Source of the DNA: Porticoccaceae bacterium | Lineage (GTDB): Bacteria > Pseudomonadota > Gammaproteobacteria > Pseudomonadales > Porticoccaceae | NCBI GenBank assembly: GCA_029246925.1 | Contig: JAQWMF010000039.1 | Span: forward strand, 1 to 47,567 | DNA: 47,567 bases | Reading direction: 5' to 3' | In this document: positions 8,270 through 17,744 of the stretch, piece after piece | Position numbering within the stretch: the first letter of the stretch is position 1 | How the letters are laid out: each line of letters begins with the position of its first letter | Made by a program: the position numbers and the translations under genes | Notes under the pieces: generated by a model | What the model saw: only the letters and a program-made list of their open reading frames with translations | What the model was told of the DNA's origin: nothing | Databases searched by the model: none

Positions 8270-9400
8270 TTATTCTTTAGATATTCTGTCCAACTGGTAC
8301 AGGGTCGAAATACTCGGAAGCAATTGACTAACAATTCTGTTCCAACGCGCTACTGGTGCCGATGTCACATACACAATGTCCATTGGCTGCAATTGGAATT
8401 GGGTACTTAGTATCAGCATACTGCCTACCTCAGCATTTAGCTGATACAGATTAACCAGTTTATCCTGTCTATCGCTGGCTCTTAATACAAAGATCCCGCT
8501 AGCATTAGCGGAGCCTTCGTTAATACCGCCAACATTATTCAGCGCCTCAGCTAAGGTTAGGCCGCTACGATCAATACGCTGGGTTTCTGCCTTAATGACA
8601 TCACCCATCACAAACACTTTTAAGCCATCATTTCTCGGCACATGAACAATATCATTAGCACCCAAAATTCGGTTTTGACTCATATCCCCTTTTTGCAATA
8701 AGGCATAGAGATCAAGGACCTCTTTGGCAGAGCCCTGCTCGCCTTCAGAAGTAAGGACCACCGAACGCCAATCAGCATCGGCAGACATCCCTCCACAGGC
8801 AGTTAATGCATCCATTAATGTTAATGGCACATTGGTAATAGGAAGGGTAGAAGGCTGACCTACCGCCCCAGAGACAAATACACGCTGTGATCTGTAAGCG
8901 GCAACTGAAACATCAACCTGCGGCGCCTCAATATAACGACCCAAATCTGTGGTTATTAATTCTCTAATTTGAGTCACATGCAGGCCGTCAACGCTAATCT
9001 TGCCTATATAGGGATAAAAGATTGTGCCGTCAGGATGCACGACATTACCGGTTTCGCCCGCTGATCTAAACTGTCCTGCAGGAATAGTTAGCTCTGGATG
9101 ATCCCAGACAGTGATATTTAATACATCACCCACACCAACACGATAGCTATATTCATCAGTTAATGTCTGTAATTCACTGTTTGCCTGAGAATAAACTTCA
9201 GTAGAATGCGCATTCATGTCTGCTAGAAGGCTTGGCGTTATTGGCAGAGTATTAACCCTATCGGCAGATAAATCACTGGACTGAAAAAGGCCGCCAGAAC
9301 TAATATGAGCGCCGGGAGCTGCTACACAACCCACCATAAGGGGCATCAATACCAAGATAAGAATTTTGTGACGGGTTAATAGGGTTGTGAAAAGTTTCAA
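8270..9400 (-). CDS. wza: outer-membrane polysaccharide export lipoprotein
   Basis: Wza-family protein of 376 aa. The N-terminal signal peptide ends in lipobox MVGC (Cys25), so it is a lipoprotein. The polysaccharide export domain is recognisable (YRVGVGDVLNITVWDHPELT, residues about 88-108, then HPDGTIFYPYIGKISVDGL). Two SLBB segments follow (FVSGAVGQPSTLPI, FVMGDVIKAETQRI). A C-terminal helix is expected to cross the outer membrane. The start is TTG at 9398-9400, preceded by GAGG at good spacing; no ATG in frame gives a complete signal peptide. It follows wzb by 92 bp and precedes wzc by 54 bp. Confidence 0.93.
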   Translation of the reverse strand: MKLFTTLLTRHKILILVLMPLMVGCVAAPGAHISSGGLFQSSDLSADRVNTLPITPSLLADMNAHSTEVYSQANSELQTLTDEYSYRVGVGDVLNITVWDHPELTIPAGQFRSAGETGNVVHPDGTIFYPYIGKISVDGLHVTQIRELITTDLGRYIEAPQVDVSVAAYRSQRVFVSGAVGQPSTLPITNVPLTLMDALTACGGMSADADWRSVVLTSEGEQGSAKEVLDLYALLQKGDMSQNRILGANDIVHVPRNDGLKVFVMGDVIKAETQRIDRSGLTLAEALNNVGGINEGSANASGIFVLRASDRQDKLVNLYQLNAEVGSMLILSTQFQLQPMDIVYVTSAPVARWNRIVSQLLPSISTLYQLDRISKE

Positions 9401-9492
9401 AATTATTCCTCTAGACTGCGAGAATTCAATGGCGTCCAGTTTATCATCAAGTTAAGTTAATTGCCTTAATGCTAAAAAAAATTTAGCCTGAA

Positions 9493-9909
9493 TTAAAATT
9501 TTTCAGACCAAGCCTGACAGGCTTGCTCTATTTGCTGAAATACCAACGCAAATGCTTCCGAGCTTTTTCGATAGGGGTCATTGATCTCTAGATTATTTAG
9601 CCATTTTCCTAGCAACATAACCTTGCCCGAAGATGCAGGATAATCACGCATTAAACGTCGCAGCTGAAATTCTTCCATAACAAGCACTAAATCAGCCTCT
9701 TGAATAAGCTGCTCATCTAACTGTCTGGCACTATGGTTTTGAGAGCTGTAACCATGCGTATCCAGCTGTTGAGCGGCATTTTTATCTATAGGTTTATCCA
9801 CATGCGCACTAATACCCGCCGAACTAACCTTAAGTTGCGGCGCTTTTGCTTGCAATATTTTTTCAGCCGATGGGCTTCGGCAAATATTACCAATACAAAT
9901 AATCAACAC
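9493..9909 (-). CDS. wzb: low-molecular-weight protein-tyrosine phosphatase
   Basis: This 138-aa phosphatase has the P-loop CIGNICRS at the extreme N-terminus (C-x5-R) and a C-terminal DPYRK loop containing the general-acid Asp. Wzb removes phosphate from the Tyr cluster of Wzc, and its place next to wza and wzc fits. The start is uncertain. The annotated GTG at 9907-9909 has no Shine-Dalgarno, while an ATG at 9933-9935 lies one frame off and runs into a stop after ten codons. One extra A in the A6 run at 9924-9929 would join that ATG to the phosphatase frame. The in-frame GTG is kept here as the literal reading. Confidence 0.9.
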   Translation of the reverse strand: MLIICIGNICRSPSAEKILQAKAPQLKVSSAGISAHVDKPIDKNAAQQLDTHGYSSQNHSARQLDEQLIQEADLVLVMEEFQLRRLMRDYPASSGKVMLLGKWLNNLEINDPYRKSSEAFALVFQQIEQACQAWSEKF

Positions 9910-10081
9910 TTTTTGAAAGATAGTTTTTTCTCCATTGATAACTCAGCGCCTTATTTTAGAGGCAGACGGACTATAAATTAGACCTCATTTGGAGCTTTTA
10001 CTCCACACTAAATAGATAAACTTTTTATAAAATAACTGAATAGCTCTAGCTTATCACTAGACACTAGAAATAAAAAAACCA

Positions 10082-10255
10082 TTAAGAGCATAGTCTTGAA
10101 CCTAAAACCCCCAAAAGGATGAGGTCTACTGAAAGCCAAGACTTATCCCTAGACTCATCATTACTTGAGCTAGACTGCGATGCCATTAACACTGCGGATG
10201 TGAAAACTAGGCACATAATGCCTGACAGTATTTTTGATCTTAACGTAGAAGCCAT
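10082..10255 (-). CDS. small protein with signal-like N-terminus and hydrophobic C-terminus (57 aa)
   Basis: A 57-codon frame starts at ATG 10253-10255 and stops at 10082-10084. It shows an N-terminal signal or anchor (STLRSKILSGIMCLVFTSAV), a short Ser/Asp/Glu-rich middle (SQSSSSNDESRDKS) and a second hydrophobic segment (WLSVDLILLGVLG) with Arg near the end. It lies 63 bp after yjbH on the same strand. In the yjb/gfc polysaccharide operons of enterobacteria a small Ser-rich secreted protein (YjbE) also accompanies YjbH, so it may be a positional analogue (inference). The ribosome site is weak (AAGAAA). Confidence 0.45.
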   Translation of the reverse strand: MASTLRSKILSGIMCLVFTSAVLMASQSSSSNDESRDKSWLSVDLILLGVLGSRLCS

Positions 10256-10318
10256 AACGTTTCTTTTTTATTTTTAATACATATTATATTCATAATTAAA
10301 TAAATAATACACTAAATG

Positions 10319-12430
10319 CTATTTTTCAGTCCAATTACTATAGGCGTCTTTTAAACGCTGCTGATTACTTCGAATATATTTAATATTTAACCGATCATTA
10401 TTAAAATACTGATCTGCCAACTTACTACTATAGGGTGCCTGCTGGGCTCGACCAGGCACCAAACAGTTACAGCCCATATCTGAATTGATCATTGTACTGG
10501 TGCTGAGATAATACGAATCAGTTCCACGCAACTGCACCTGATGAGGTTGTCGGTCTTTTCTCACCCCCAGTGGCATTGAAAAGCCAAAACCAAGAAACTG
10601 ATGATCCGTGTCCTGGATATAAAAATGCGCTTTGGTATCGCCAAAATTAAACGCTAACTCAAATCTACTGCCCTGATCCTGCATCCAATACTGACCTGAT
10701 TCTATGCTGATAGCAAGATCTAGATCTTCCCAGTAATATCTGTAACGACCAACCCCAACATCTCTTGATACACCACTAAAGATGCGACTACCGTAATAGC
10801 CCCCACTAAATGCCAGCATATGGGCACCGCTGGGGCTTTGCCAAAAGGTCTCGGCAAATATTCCATCATATTCTTCGTTATAGACCCCTTTAAAACGACC
10901 CACTCCCAAAGAAGAGTAGATATTTAAAGGCATCTTAACCAGCTGTTTAAAAGCAAAATTAGACCATCTTGACGGGATAGACCAACGATAAAAAGATCGA
11001 CCGCGCTGAAAATCATCAGTTTCTGTTAGCTGATAGTCATAGTCGCCATAAAATACCCCACCCGACCAAAGCGGCACTTCAATCGTGCTCCGTAGTGCTA
11101 TGGAATAATCAAGCATGCCCATCTCAGTGCCAATAAAATGCCGAATTTTAGGCGAAAAGCTTATTCTTGGAATAAGATATGAATTATCACTGGCCTGCTC
11201 GCTAGCATCATTATGCTTGGCAATTAATGGCTTTAATGGCGGTAATTTTGCATTATTTTGATAAAACGCTTTTAGCTGTGACATTGAGGTGCTAAAACGC
11301 AATGTAGCCACCCCATACTTTGAAAGTGTTAGATCAAGAGACCTAATATTAGATGATGCTATCTGTGCCGCAAGCCCCATTGCTATACCCAAAGCATCGA
11401 GTTCATTACGATTAAATACTGGATTTTCAAAACCAATACTTAAGCGCCCGTGGCGCTCAGCCACCCAGACAGATTCAAAGCCCTGCTTAACAAGTGCTCG
11501 CCTAAGATAATCTAGGTTATCTTTTAGCGGTGCATCTGTATTAAGACTCTCAGTTATAACAGGTTTAATAGCTTCGCCAGCACCCTGTCTTGAATCATCA
11601 ATTAGCCAGGGAAACTGTTTGGCAATGGTTTTTTTGCGCTGTTTAGGCTTATTTAAGTCACCATCCACTGCAGAAAATAAACTGGTTCGAATACCCACAC
11701 CGAAAAATGTCGTATTTGTCGCATCAATATCTGTCTCTAAAATGGCCGAACCATAGATTTGAGCTTGCCCGCTCAGCCAATGTGCAGGCGAATGAAATTT
11801 GAACCCATAATGTGTATTAACGCCGTCATGTTCGGCCACTGCAGTCAGCCATTCAAACGGCTGATATTCGATGCCAGCAAAGCCACCTTCATAACGCTTA
11901 ATCGTTTGCTGTTGTCGCTGCGAGCCAGATCCGAGGGTTAATCTAAACTCACCTATAGAAGTATCCATTTCTTTGGAAACAGCGCTATACAGTGCCTTTT
12001 GATTTCCAGTCATACCACCTAAATCAATAGCACCGATGGATAAATCAAACCAATTTTTAGGGATAAATGTCGGTGAATATTTAAAATTGGCAATTAAGTC
12101 TGAGCCATGATCAGGATCATAGCCCATATTACTCATACCAATTTCTAATCCTGGAAAGGGGCTTGTAGCAAAACTAAAAGCCCTGCCCTCATAGGCTGAT
12201 TCACCTTGCTTAGAATGTCTATAGCTTGCTACATCAACCATATTGGTATGGGAAAAATGAAATTCACCGTAATCTAGGGTAGTCCCTGTAGGGATGAAAA
12301 ATAGCCCCGATGTGCCCAAGTAATTTAGATCATCTACCATCGCACTAGTAGGCGTCATAAAGCTCATAAAAAATAGTAATATCAACGCAGCGGGCAATTT
12401 AGATATTTGATTAAAGGATAATATTTTCAT
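10319..12430 (-). CDS. yjbH: YjbH/GfcD-family exopolysaccharide outer-membrane protein
   Basis: This large outer-membrane protein (703 aa) has a signal peptide (residues 1-30, ending near TSAMVDD). It opens with the family motif LNYLGTSGLFFIPTGTTLDYGEF, followed by many alternating beta-strand segments. It also has an insert resembling a small periplasmic domain near residues 300-390, and a C-terminal barrel part. YjbH (DUF940) proteins belong to exopolysaccharide export loci (yjbEFGH, gfcABCD) and are thought to form a beta-barrel in the outer membrane. Here it is transcribed leftwards after the terminator at 12482-12508. A promoter in the 109-bp gap is expected but not convincingly seen. 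Confidence 0.85.
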   Translation of the reverse strand: MKILSFNQISKLPAALILLFFMSFMTPTSAMVDDLNYLGTSGLFFIPTGTTLDYGEFHFSHTNMVDVASYRHSKQGESAYEGRAFSFATSPFPGLEIGMSNMGYDPDHGSDLIANFKYSPTFIPKNWFDLSIGAIDLGGMTGNQKALYSAVSKEMDTSIGEFRLTLGSGSQRQQQTIKRYEGGFAGIEYQPFEWLTAVAEHDGVNTHYGFKFHSPAHWLSGQAQIYGSAILETDIDATNTTFFGVGIRTSLFSAVDGDLNKPKQRKKTIAKQFPWLIDDSRQGAGEAIKPVITESLNTDAPLKDNLDYLRRALVKQGFESVWVAERHGRLSIGFENPVFNRNELDALGIAMGLAAQIASSNIRSLDLTLSKYGVATLRFSTSMSQLKAFYQNNAKLPPLKPLIAKHNDASEQASDNSYLIPRISFSPKIRHFIGTEMGMLDYSIALRSTIEVPLWSGGVFYGDYDYQLTETDDFQRGRSFYRWSIPSRWSNFAFKQLVKMPLNIYSSLGVGRFKGVYNEEYDGIFAETFWQSPSGAHMLAFSGGYYGSRIFSGVSRDVGVGRYRYYWEDLDLAISIESGQYWMQDQGSRFELAFNFGDTKAHFYIQDTDHQFLGFGFSMPLGVRKDRQPHQVQLRGTDSYYLSTSTMINSDMGCNCLVPGRAQQAPYSSKLADQYFNNDRLNIKYIRSNQQRLKDAYSNWTEK

Positions 12431-12481
12431 TATTATTGGGTATCAACCTGGCTAAGTAAGCTCTATTAAAATCAGACAAAA

Positions 12482-12508
12482 AAGGGGTAGCAATGAATGC
12501 CACCCCTT
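12482..12508 (-). terminator. rho-independent terminator of the cohesin-like lipoprotein gene
   Basis: An inverted repeat has arms AAGGGGTGGCA and TGCTACCCCTT on the minus strand (one G-T pair, 5-nt loop), followed by a run of six T. It lies 32 bp after the stop of the 739-aa lipoprotein gene and separates it from yjbH. Confidence 0.9.
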
Positions 12509-12539
12509 AAACAAACTAAACACTTTTGAAACAGCCGTA

Positions 12540-14759
12540 TTAACTAGATCCGGAACCTGTTCCAGTGCCTGTACCAGTAGCTGAGGAACATGAAATACCA
12601 ATATTACGCGCCTGATCTGCCCCATCTAGCTGTATCCCATCAGCGTCATCATTGTCGGCTTTAGCGCTAAATTCCACAACGCCAGCATCAGTTCTAGTAT
12701 TTACCGAAATAGTATAGGCACTTGAGGAATCTAATCCACTCAATTGATAGGTGCCTGGGCTATTTTCAGCCGCAATTAGCGGTATAGGGTTAGAATCTTT
12801 ACGATAGGTAACTACCGCATTCGCAAGCAAGGGCTTTATCAAAGAATCATTAGTACATTGTAAATACAATGTTAGATTTTCGCTAACTGCCGTGCTTTGT
12901 ACAGGGTTCTCTAGATTGATAACTATATCTTCTTCAACACATAACTGATATCCATCAGAGCTGGCGCTCTCAGAGAAAACCACATCTTGGGCTTGACCTT
13001 CAAAGGTATAACCCGCCGCACTGCTGGTTTCAACTAGATTCAAACGAGTAGAACCTGAAGCACCATCTGCAATATCAAAAGTCACTTCAACTAATTCAGC
13101 ACTGGTTGAACCCGGGAACGAACCGAACAGAGAAGCCCAACCAAAAGTCAATCTCTGATCAGTAGACGAATCACCATCAGAATCATTGGAATCCGCAAAC
13201 TGGGTCCCTGATGCAATTGCGTCAGTCAATATATTCGAGATCTCATTTACACTAAGAACACTGCTATCAAAGTTGACTGTCATTCCAACACCAGTTGTGT
13301 TGGCATCATTAGCCAAATAAGAGATAGTCACTGTGATTTGACTGCCATCTTCTGATATCTGACCATCCGACACATACACATGTTGGGTATCAGCTTGAAC
13401 CGCAGGAACATTGATAACAGTTTCAACTGGCGCTTGATTTTCTGCAGATTCAGCGTCTTCTGCTACGCTTATCCATGAATTACCTAATGAATCTTTAACA
13501 TAGACCTTATAGTCATCTTCATCTTTCATAATACCTGATGACTTAACTTCATCCGCCAAAATAACTAAACTATCTGCAGCTGAGGGGACAAAGATTGTTT
13601 TCCTAAGATCTCCCGACGCTAGTATTAAATCTAAACCAGTCGCTGGAACAGCATCTCCGAGAAAATCAAATGTAACATCGTTTGTACAGGCAGCAACTTC
13701 AGAGGTAAGTGCAAAAATAGTTAGGTGATTAACGGTAACCTCAACAGGAAAAAGACCGTCAGTTTTTGCACGAATGTTAACTGCACCTTCTGGCTCGGTT
13801 GTCCAAGTCAGCGTTTCACTATTAAAGGTACGAACCCTAAATTCAGAATCGACAGTTATCGGATTATTTGTTTTAGGGTCAACTGTAGTATCTGGCAGAT
13901 AGATGGTAATTGTAATATCGCCACTAAAATTCTTAATTGGCGTACCATTTTCATCCGTCATATTAACTTCAGTCACCCCAACAGGAACCAGTATTTCATC
14001 AATAGTACTGTCGGAATTCAACCCTTCAGGAATAAGTGATGCCATTGAAACTGCTTCTTCACCTTCTTCAGTGGCTTCTTGTGACTCTATATAGTTAACT
14101 TCAAGATTGATTGCAGAGACTTCAATAACCTGATTATTTGAGTCGAGAAACTGAATTCCTCCACCAATAACGATCTCAGCCTGACCCTCTGTCGTTTTTT
14201 CACTATTTGGATTATCAGAGGTAAGACTAATGCCCTCTGCCTTAACAGCAAAATCTTGACCGATACTGTCTTCAAAAACATCAGTGTTAGCGGCAACACC
14301 TTCAATGTCCTGAGCTAAGAGCTCTAAAATAACTGTAACGATTTGCACCTGCGAATCAAGCTTAACAGTTGCAACCTTATCCAAATAACCATCAGCTGAA
14401 ACCACAACATTAAACTCTTCAATATCCTCGGCAGTTACTTGGAAAGAACCATTAGTAAGATCGTCACCATCGGTTGGAGAACCATCTTCAACTGTCAGAA
14501 TATTAGTCGCTTTTTGCGATCCCTCAAAAAAATCGACCCGCGCAGTGTCAATCACATCACCGGTTGTTTGATCAACAACCACGCCACTAATAACTACACT
14601 AAGAGCTTCAGGCGCTTCTGGTGGCTGAACAATAACTACGGCAGCATCTTCAGGCACATTGTAGGATGAATCGGTACAGGCGACCAAAGTAAGAACACCA
14701 AGCCAAAGGCTTAGTTTAATAATTTTAGAAACAGGCTTTATTAGTATTAAACTCATCAC
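12540..14759 (-). CDS. large lipoprotein with a cohesin-like domain
   Basis: This is a 739-aa exported lipoprotein: signal peptide with lipobox LVAC (Cys28). It then has a carboxypeptidase-regulatory-like beta-sandwich (about 50-150, ISGVVVDQTTGDVIDTARV). A middle region contains LTIFALTSE (about 345-355). A domain of about 140 residues near 460-600 (VYVSDGQISEDGSQITVTIS, VNFDSSVLSV, LVEVTFDIADGASGSTRLNL) resembles cohesin modules. The C-terminus is a low-complexity Gly/Thr/Ser tail. Composition is acidic. It has its own promoter and terminator inside the export locus, so it is a separate unit. A surface adhesion or scaffold role is inference. GTG 14759 has better spacing from GGGAG than ATG 14756; either may start it. 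Confidence 0.75.
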   Translation of the reverse strand: MMSLILIKPVSKIIKLSLWLGVLTLVACTDSSYNVPEDAAVVIVQPPEAPEALSVVISGVVVDQTTGDVIDTARVDFFEGSQKATNILTVEDGSPTDGDDLTNGSFQVTAEDIEEFNVVVSADGYLDKVATVKLDSQVQIVTVILELLAQDIEGVAANTDVFEDSIGQDFAVKAEGISLTSDNPNSEKTTEGQAEIVIGGGIQFLDSNNQVIEVSAINLEVNYIESQEATEEGEEAVSMASLIPEGLNSDSTIDEILVPVGVTEVNMTDENGTPIKNFSGDITITIYLPDTTVDPKTNNPITVDSEFRVRTFNSETLTWTTEPEGAVNIRAKTDGLFPVEVTVNHLTIFALTSEVAACTNDVTFDFLGDAVPATGLDLILASGDLRKTIFVPSAADSLVILADEVKSSGIMKDEDDYKVYVKDSLGNSWISVAEDAESAENQAPVETVINVPAVQADTQHVYVSDGQISEDGSQITVTISYLANDANTTGVGMTVNFDSSVLSVNEISNILTDAIASGTQFADSNDSDGDSSTDQRLTFGWASLFGSFPGSTSAELVEVTFDIADGASGSTRLNLVETSSAAGYTFEGQAQDVVFSESASSDGYQLCVEEDIVINLENPVQSTAVSENLTLYLQCTNDSLIKPLLANAVVTYRKDSNPIPLIAAENSPGTYQLSGLDSSSAYTISVNTRTDAGVVEFSAKADNDDADGIQLDGADQARNIGISCSSATGTGTGTGSGSS

Positions 14760-14847
14760 GTTACATCTCCCTTTTATTTAGCTTAAATCCAAATGTTGCC
14801 AAATTTTTTAAAATTTATTTTTTTAAATTTCATCTATGCATATTTTC

Positions 14848-14876
14848 ACTATACATAGCTTTAAAAAAATTACCAA
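14848..14876 (-). promoter_or_regulatory. sigma70-type promoter of the cohesin-like lipoprotein gene
   Basis: On the minus strand, TTGGTA (14871-14876) and TATAGT (14848-14853) are separated by exactly 17 bp, about 90 bp upstream of the start codon. The expected transcription start is near 14841. The long leader is AT-rich. Confidence 0.55.
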
Positions 14877-15153
14877 GAAGTAATTAGGTATAGTTTTTGA
14901 CTGAAAATAGGGAAACTAATGTGATATAACTAGTCTTTTTAGCACTAGGTAATTGATGTACAGCTATTAATTGACAAGACTTATATAGTTATTTTTAAGC
15001 GCATTTTAAAACTTAGAATAATTGAAAAAATGCGACATTTGATGCGGGGTCTTCGCTTTATACTCACCATCGATAACTACCGAACCCCATATAAATTAAT
15101 GTAGTTTCTTGTAGCAACCATACCTGACCCTCCGTGGTCGTATAGTTATAGAA
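14877..15153. other. intergenic stretch between the SLBB export gene and the lipoprotein gene
   Basis: No convincing gene is visible here. The minus strand carries one imperfect inverted repeat, GGGGTTCG (near 15080-15090) against CGAAGACCCC (near 15045-15055), with a loop of about 26 nt. It could be a 3' end structure of the SLBB gene but has no T-run directly after it. The rest is AT-rich sequence with no repeats or motifs I recognise. Confidence 0.5.
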
Positions 15154-17676
15154 TTAGAGGTTTTTCAATGCCGCCGCTCCAAGTGAAAGCTGATAAATAA
15201 TACGAGTAACCTCACTCCATAAGGATAACGATGACTGTTGGTCCATATCCATTGGCACGACTACAGTGTCACCTGGTTCTATTTTAAAATTTCCCCATCT
15301 TGGCCACCCTGAGCCCTTTGGTATACGTACAGAGCCATTGACTTTAACCACATAAATTCTATCCTTATCCGCACTAGCCTTGGCACCGCCAGCTAGACCA
15401 AGGTAGTCATTAATTCGCAATGTCGCATCATATTGGTGAGCTGATGGCCAAGGCACTTCACCCATCACCGATACCTCTTGGCGATATTCCGGAACTAATA
15501 ATTGATCACCATCCCTTAGCGCAATATCTGCGGTACTACCCTGAACAATACCATTTAAATCAATAACTAAACGACCTAGGGCCCTCTCTTTATCCAATTG
15601 ACCCAGAATTTGTTGTTCATGTTCTTTACTTACGCTTTTTCCGTCTTGGAGATTAACTGAAGTAATATCTGCTTTCACCTGATCACGCAAAAGCTCTATT
15701 TTTTGCATTTCGCGTTCTCGAAGGGTTTCTCGAGTAAATACTGCAGCATCAGAATGAGCAGATGAGGTTAACCCGCCGGCACGGGCAATAACACTGGAGA
15801 GTGTTTCACCATTGAGAAAGGTGTAATCGCCAGGCAACAGTACTTCGCCACCCAATGTGACTGTCATTATCTCCCTGTAATCCGGTAAATTACGTATATT
15901 AATTTTATCGTAGGGCTTAAGAATAATATCCGGCTGCTTACCAGCAAAAATAGACACCAAGTTAATGGTTTGATGAGAAAAAACTACCTTTTCGCCACTG
16001 GAAAAGTCAGAGCGGGAAAGTTCTATGGATTGATTATAAGCCTGCTCTTGCAACCCACCAGCGGCGGCTACTAACTGGGTTAGGCGCATATTTTCAGTCA
16101 TCGGGTAATCCCCTGGAGACTGAACAGCCCCTGCGATGGAAACCACTTTACTTACCTCACCAACACGCGCCTGTTGCTGCAACTGCATCACTAACTGCAT
16201 TAAATCTTCAGCACGATCTGGCTGATTAGCAAAAATAATCAACTCATCTCTTGGTAATAAAGAATAATTCAAAGAGCTTTGAGGGTTAGAAAGAATCTCT
16301 GCCAAATCTATAAATAGCGTCGTTATTTTTCCAGAGGGCATAAGCTCTCGGCGTATAAGCGCGAAATTTAAATCTGTGTTGGGCTTTAAACCATCGCTAC
16401 TTGGCACTATATCTGAAACCTTTAGACCCTCTTCCCATAAAAACTCCCCAGGATGATATATATTGCCCAATAATGTCACTATATTATTTGCATCATCTGC
16501 TACAGCCTCAATGACCAAGAGGTCACCATTTTTTATCTTGGCATCCAACCCTTTATCCGTTCTGAGATCAATGTCGAGCACCGTCATAAAGCCCAAATGA
16601 TCCACTCGCTTTATTCTGGCTTTGGATTTGAAAGCCTTGGGCAGTAAGCCACCCGCTAGATCAATTAGCTTTCGCACCGAAGGCACAGTATTTAACTCAT
16701 AGATAGCTGGCCTTCTAACCTGACCCTGAATGCCGGCGGTTTTCCCGATAGTCGGAATAAAAATTGTGTCACCCGCCTGAAGGCGAATATCATCAGAGCG
16801 ATCACCATGTAATAACAGATCATATAGATCCAACTCAGCCTGTATTTTTCCTTTGCGCTTTAACTGTATATTTCTTAGTGAAGCTATTTCGGAAACACCA
16901 CCGCTTAGATGGAGTACATTAGTTATAGTAGATAGAGACGGAACACTGTAGCGCCCAGGTCTATGGGCTTCGCCAAAAACAAACACCTGCATAGAGCGCA
17001 AAGCTCCCAGACTGACGCTGACTTTTACACCAATATATTCCTCAGCTACCTTGCGGTTAATAAGCTGCTTAACCTCAACAAAGCTCATGCCAGCCACTCT
17101 GACTGGACCTATTTTGGGGAAGCTGATAGATCCATCCCTTTGCACTACTTGCACAAAATAATCATTCACCTTGCCGTAGAATTGAATATTTAGCTCATCA
17201 CCGGGACCAAGAAGATAATTAGGCTCTACGGGAGCATGTGCATTAGGCTGAAAAGTAGTGGGCTTACCCGCGAATAGATCGTAGCCAAATAGTTGTAATT
17301 GAGGATCTTCAGGCTGATCGGCTTGCTGAAAAGATGGCTCAAGTTGTTTATCTTTTTGTTTTGAGTCTTTTTTTGAGTCTTTTTCCGGCTGATTTTCGGT
17401 TTTTTCATTGGCGCGTTTAGATATCTCAGATTCTTTGATCTGTTGACCAGACGCAGATAATTTTTTAAGACTTTTACACAGACTTTCAACATCATACCCA
17501 GCTTGCTGTGCCATCTTAGCGATCATTGGGTCCATTTTTTTCTGACAAAAACGCTGAGCGTCTTTAAGCGCTTTTTGGAAATTCATATCGACCGGTAGAC
17601 CCTCATCAGCTTGAATCTGATAAGTGTGTATAGACAGTATTACAGCAAAAATAACGGTGAAGACTTTATTCTTCAT
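15154..17676 (-). CDS. multi-SLBB polysaccharide export protein
   Basis: This is an 840-aa secreted protein with a signal peptide (about residues 1-23) and no lipobox, so it is not a typical Wza lipoprotein. A charged Lys/Glu/Gln-rich linker (about 80-120) precedes the export domain (YLLGPGDELNIQFYGKVNDY, about 155-235). Six SLBB repeats follow, recognisable by G-x-V-xx-P-G-x-Y and AGG patterns near residues 238, 320, 405, 515, 605 and 735. A C-terminal amphipathic helix (SLWSEVTRIIYQLSLGAAA) follows. Proteins of this long type build outer-membrane and periplasmic conduits for exopolysaccharide. It lies 68 bp after rfaH and is probably in the same operon. Confidence 0.88.
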   Translation of the reverse strand: MKNKVFTVIFAVILSIHTYQIQADEGLPVDMNFQKALKDAQRFCQKKMDPMIAKMAQQAGYDVESLCKSLKKLSASGQQIKESEISKRANEKTENQPEKDSKKDSKQKDKQLEPSFQQADQPEDPQLQLFGYDLFAGKPTTFQPNAHAPVEPNYLLGPGDELNIQFYGKVNDYFVQVVQRDGSISFPKIGPVRVAGMSFVEVKQLINRKVAEEYIGVKVSVSLGALRSMQVFVFGEAHRPGRYSVPSLSTITNVLHLSGGVSEIASLRNIQLKRKGKIQAELDLYDLLLHGDRSDDIRLQAGDTIFIPTIGKTAGIQGQVRRPAIYELNTVPSVRKLIDLAGGLLPKAFKSKARIKRVDHLGFMTVLDIDLRTDKGLDAKIKNGDLLVIEAVADDANNIVTLLGNIYHPGEFLWEEGLKVSDIVPSSDGLKPNTDLNFALIRRELMPSGKITTLFIDLAEILSNPQSSLNYSLLPRDELIIFANQPDRAEDLMQLVMQLQQQARVGEVSKVVSIAGAVQSPGDYPMTENMRLTQLVAAAGGLQEQAYNQSIELSRSDFSSGEKVVFSHQTINLVSIFAGKQPDIILKPYDKINIRNLPDYREIMTVTLGGEVLLPGDYTFLNGETLSSVIARAGGLTSSAHSDAAVFTRETLREREMQKIELLRDQVKADITSVNLQDGKSVSKEHEQQILGQLDKERALGRLVIDLNGIVQGSTADIALRDGDQLLVPEYRQEVSVMGEVPWPSAHQYDATLRINDYLGLAGGAKASADKDRIYVVKVNGSVRIPKGSGWPRWGNFKIEPGDTVVVPMDMDQQSSLSLWSEVTRIIYQLSLGAAALKNL

Positions 17677-17744
17677 AACTAGTCCTTGTTAAGATATCCC
17701 TACATCTATGTATAGACCAGTATGTTGAATTTTGCCTAATAAAT

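Noticed and set aside
8860-8880. GGCGGTAGGTC, ops-like, on the minus strand
   Set aside because: It lies inside the wza coding sequence and lacks the bases that follow GGCGGTAG in ops.
13725-14305. Open frames of 60-104 codons on either strand inside the cohesin-like lipoprotein gene
   Set aside because: They are shadows of a continuous 739-codon gene with a signal peptide; no ribosome sites or recognisable domains.
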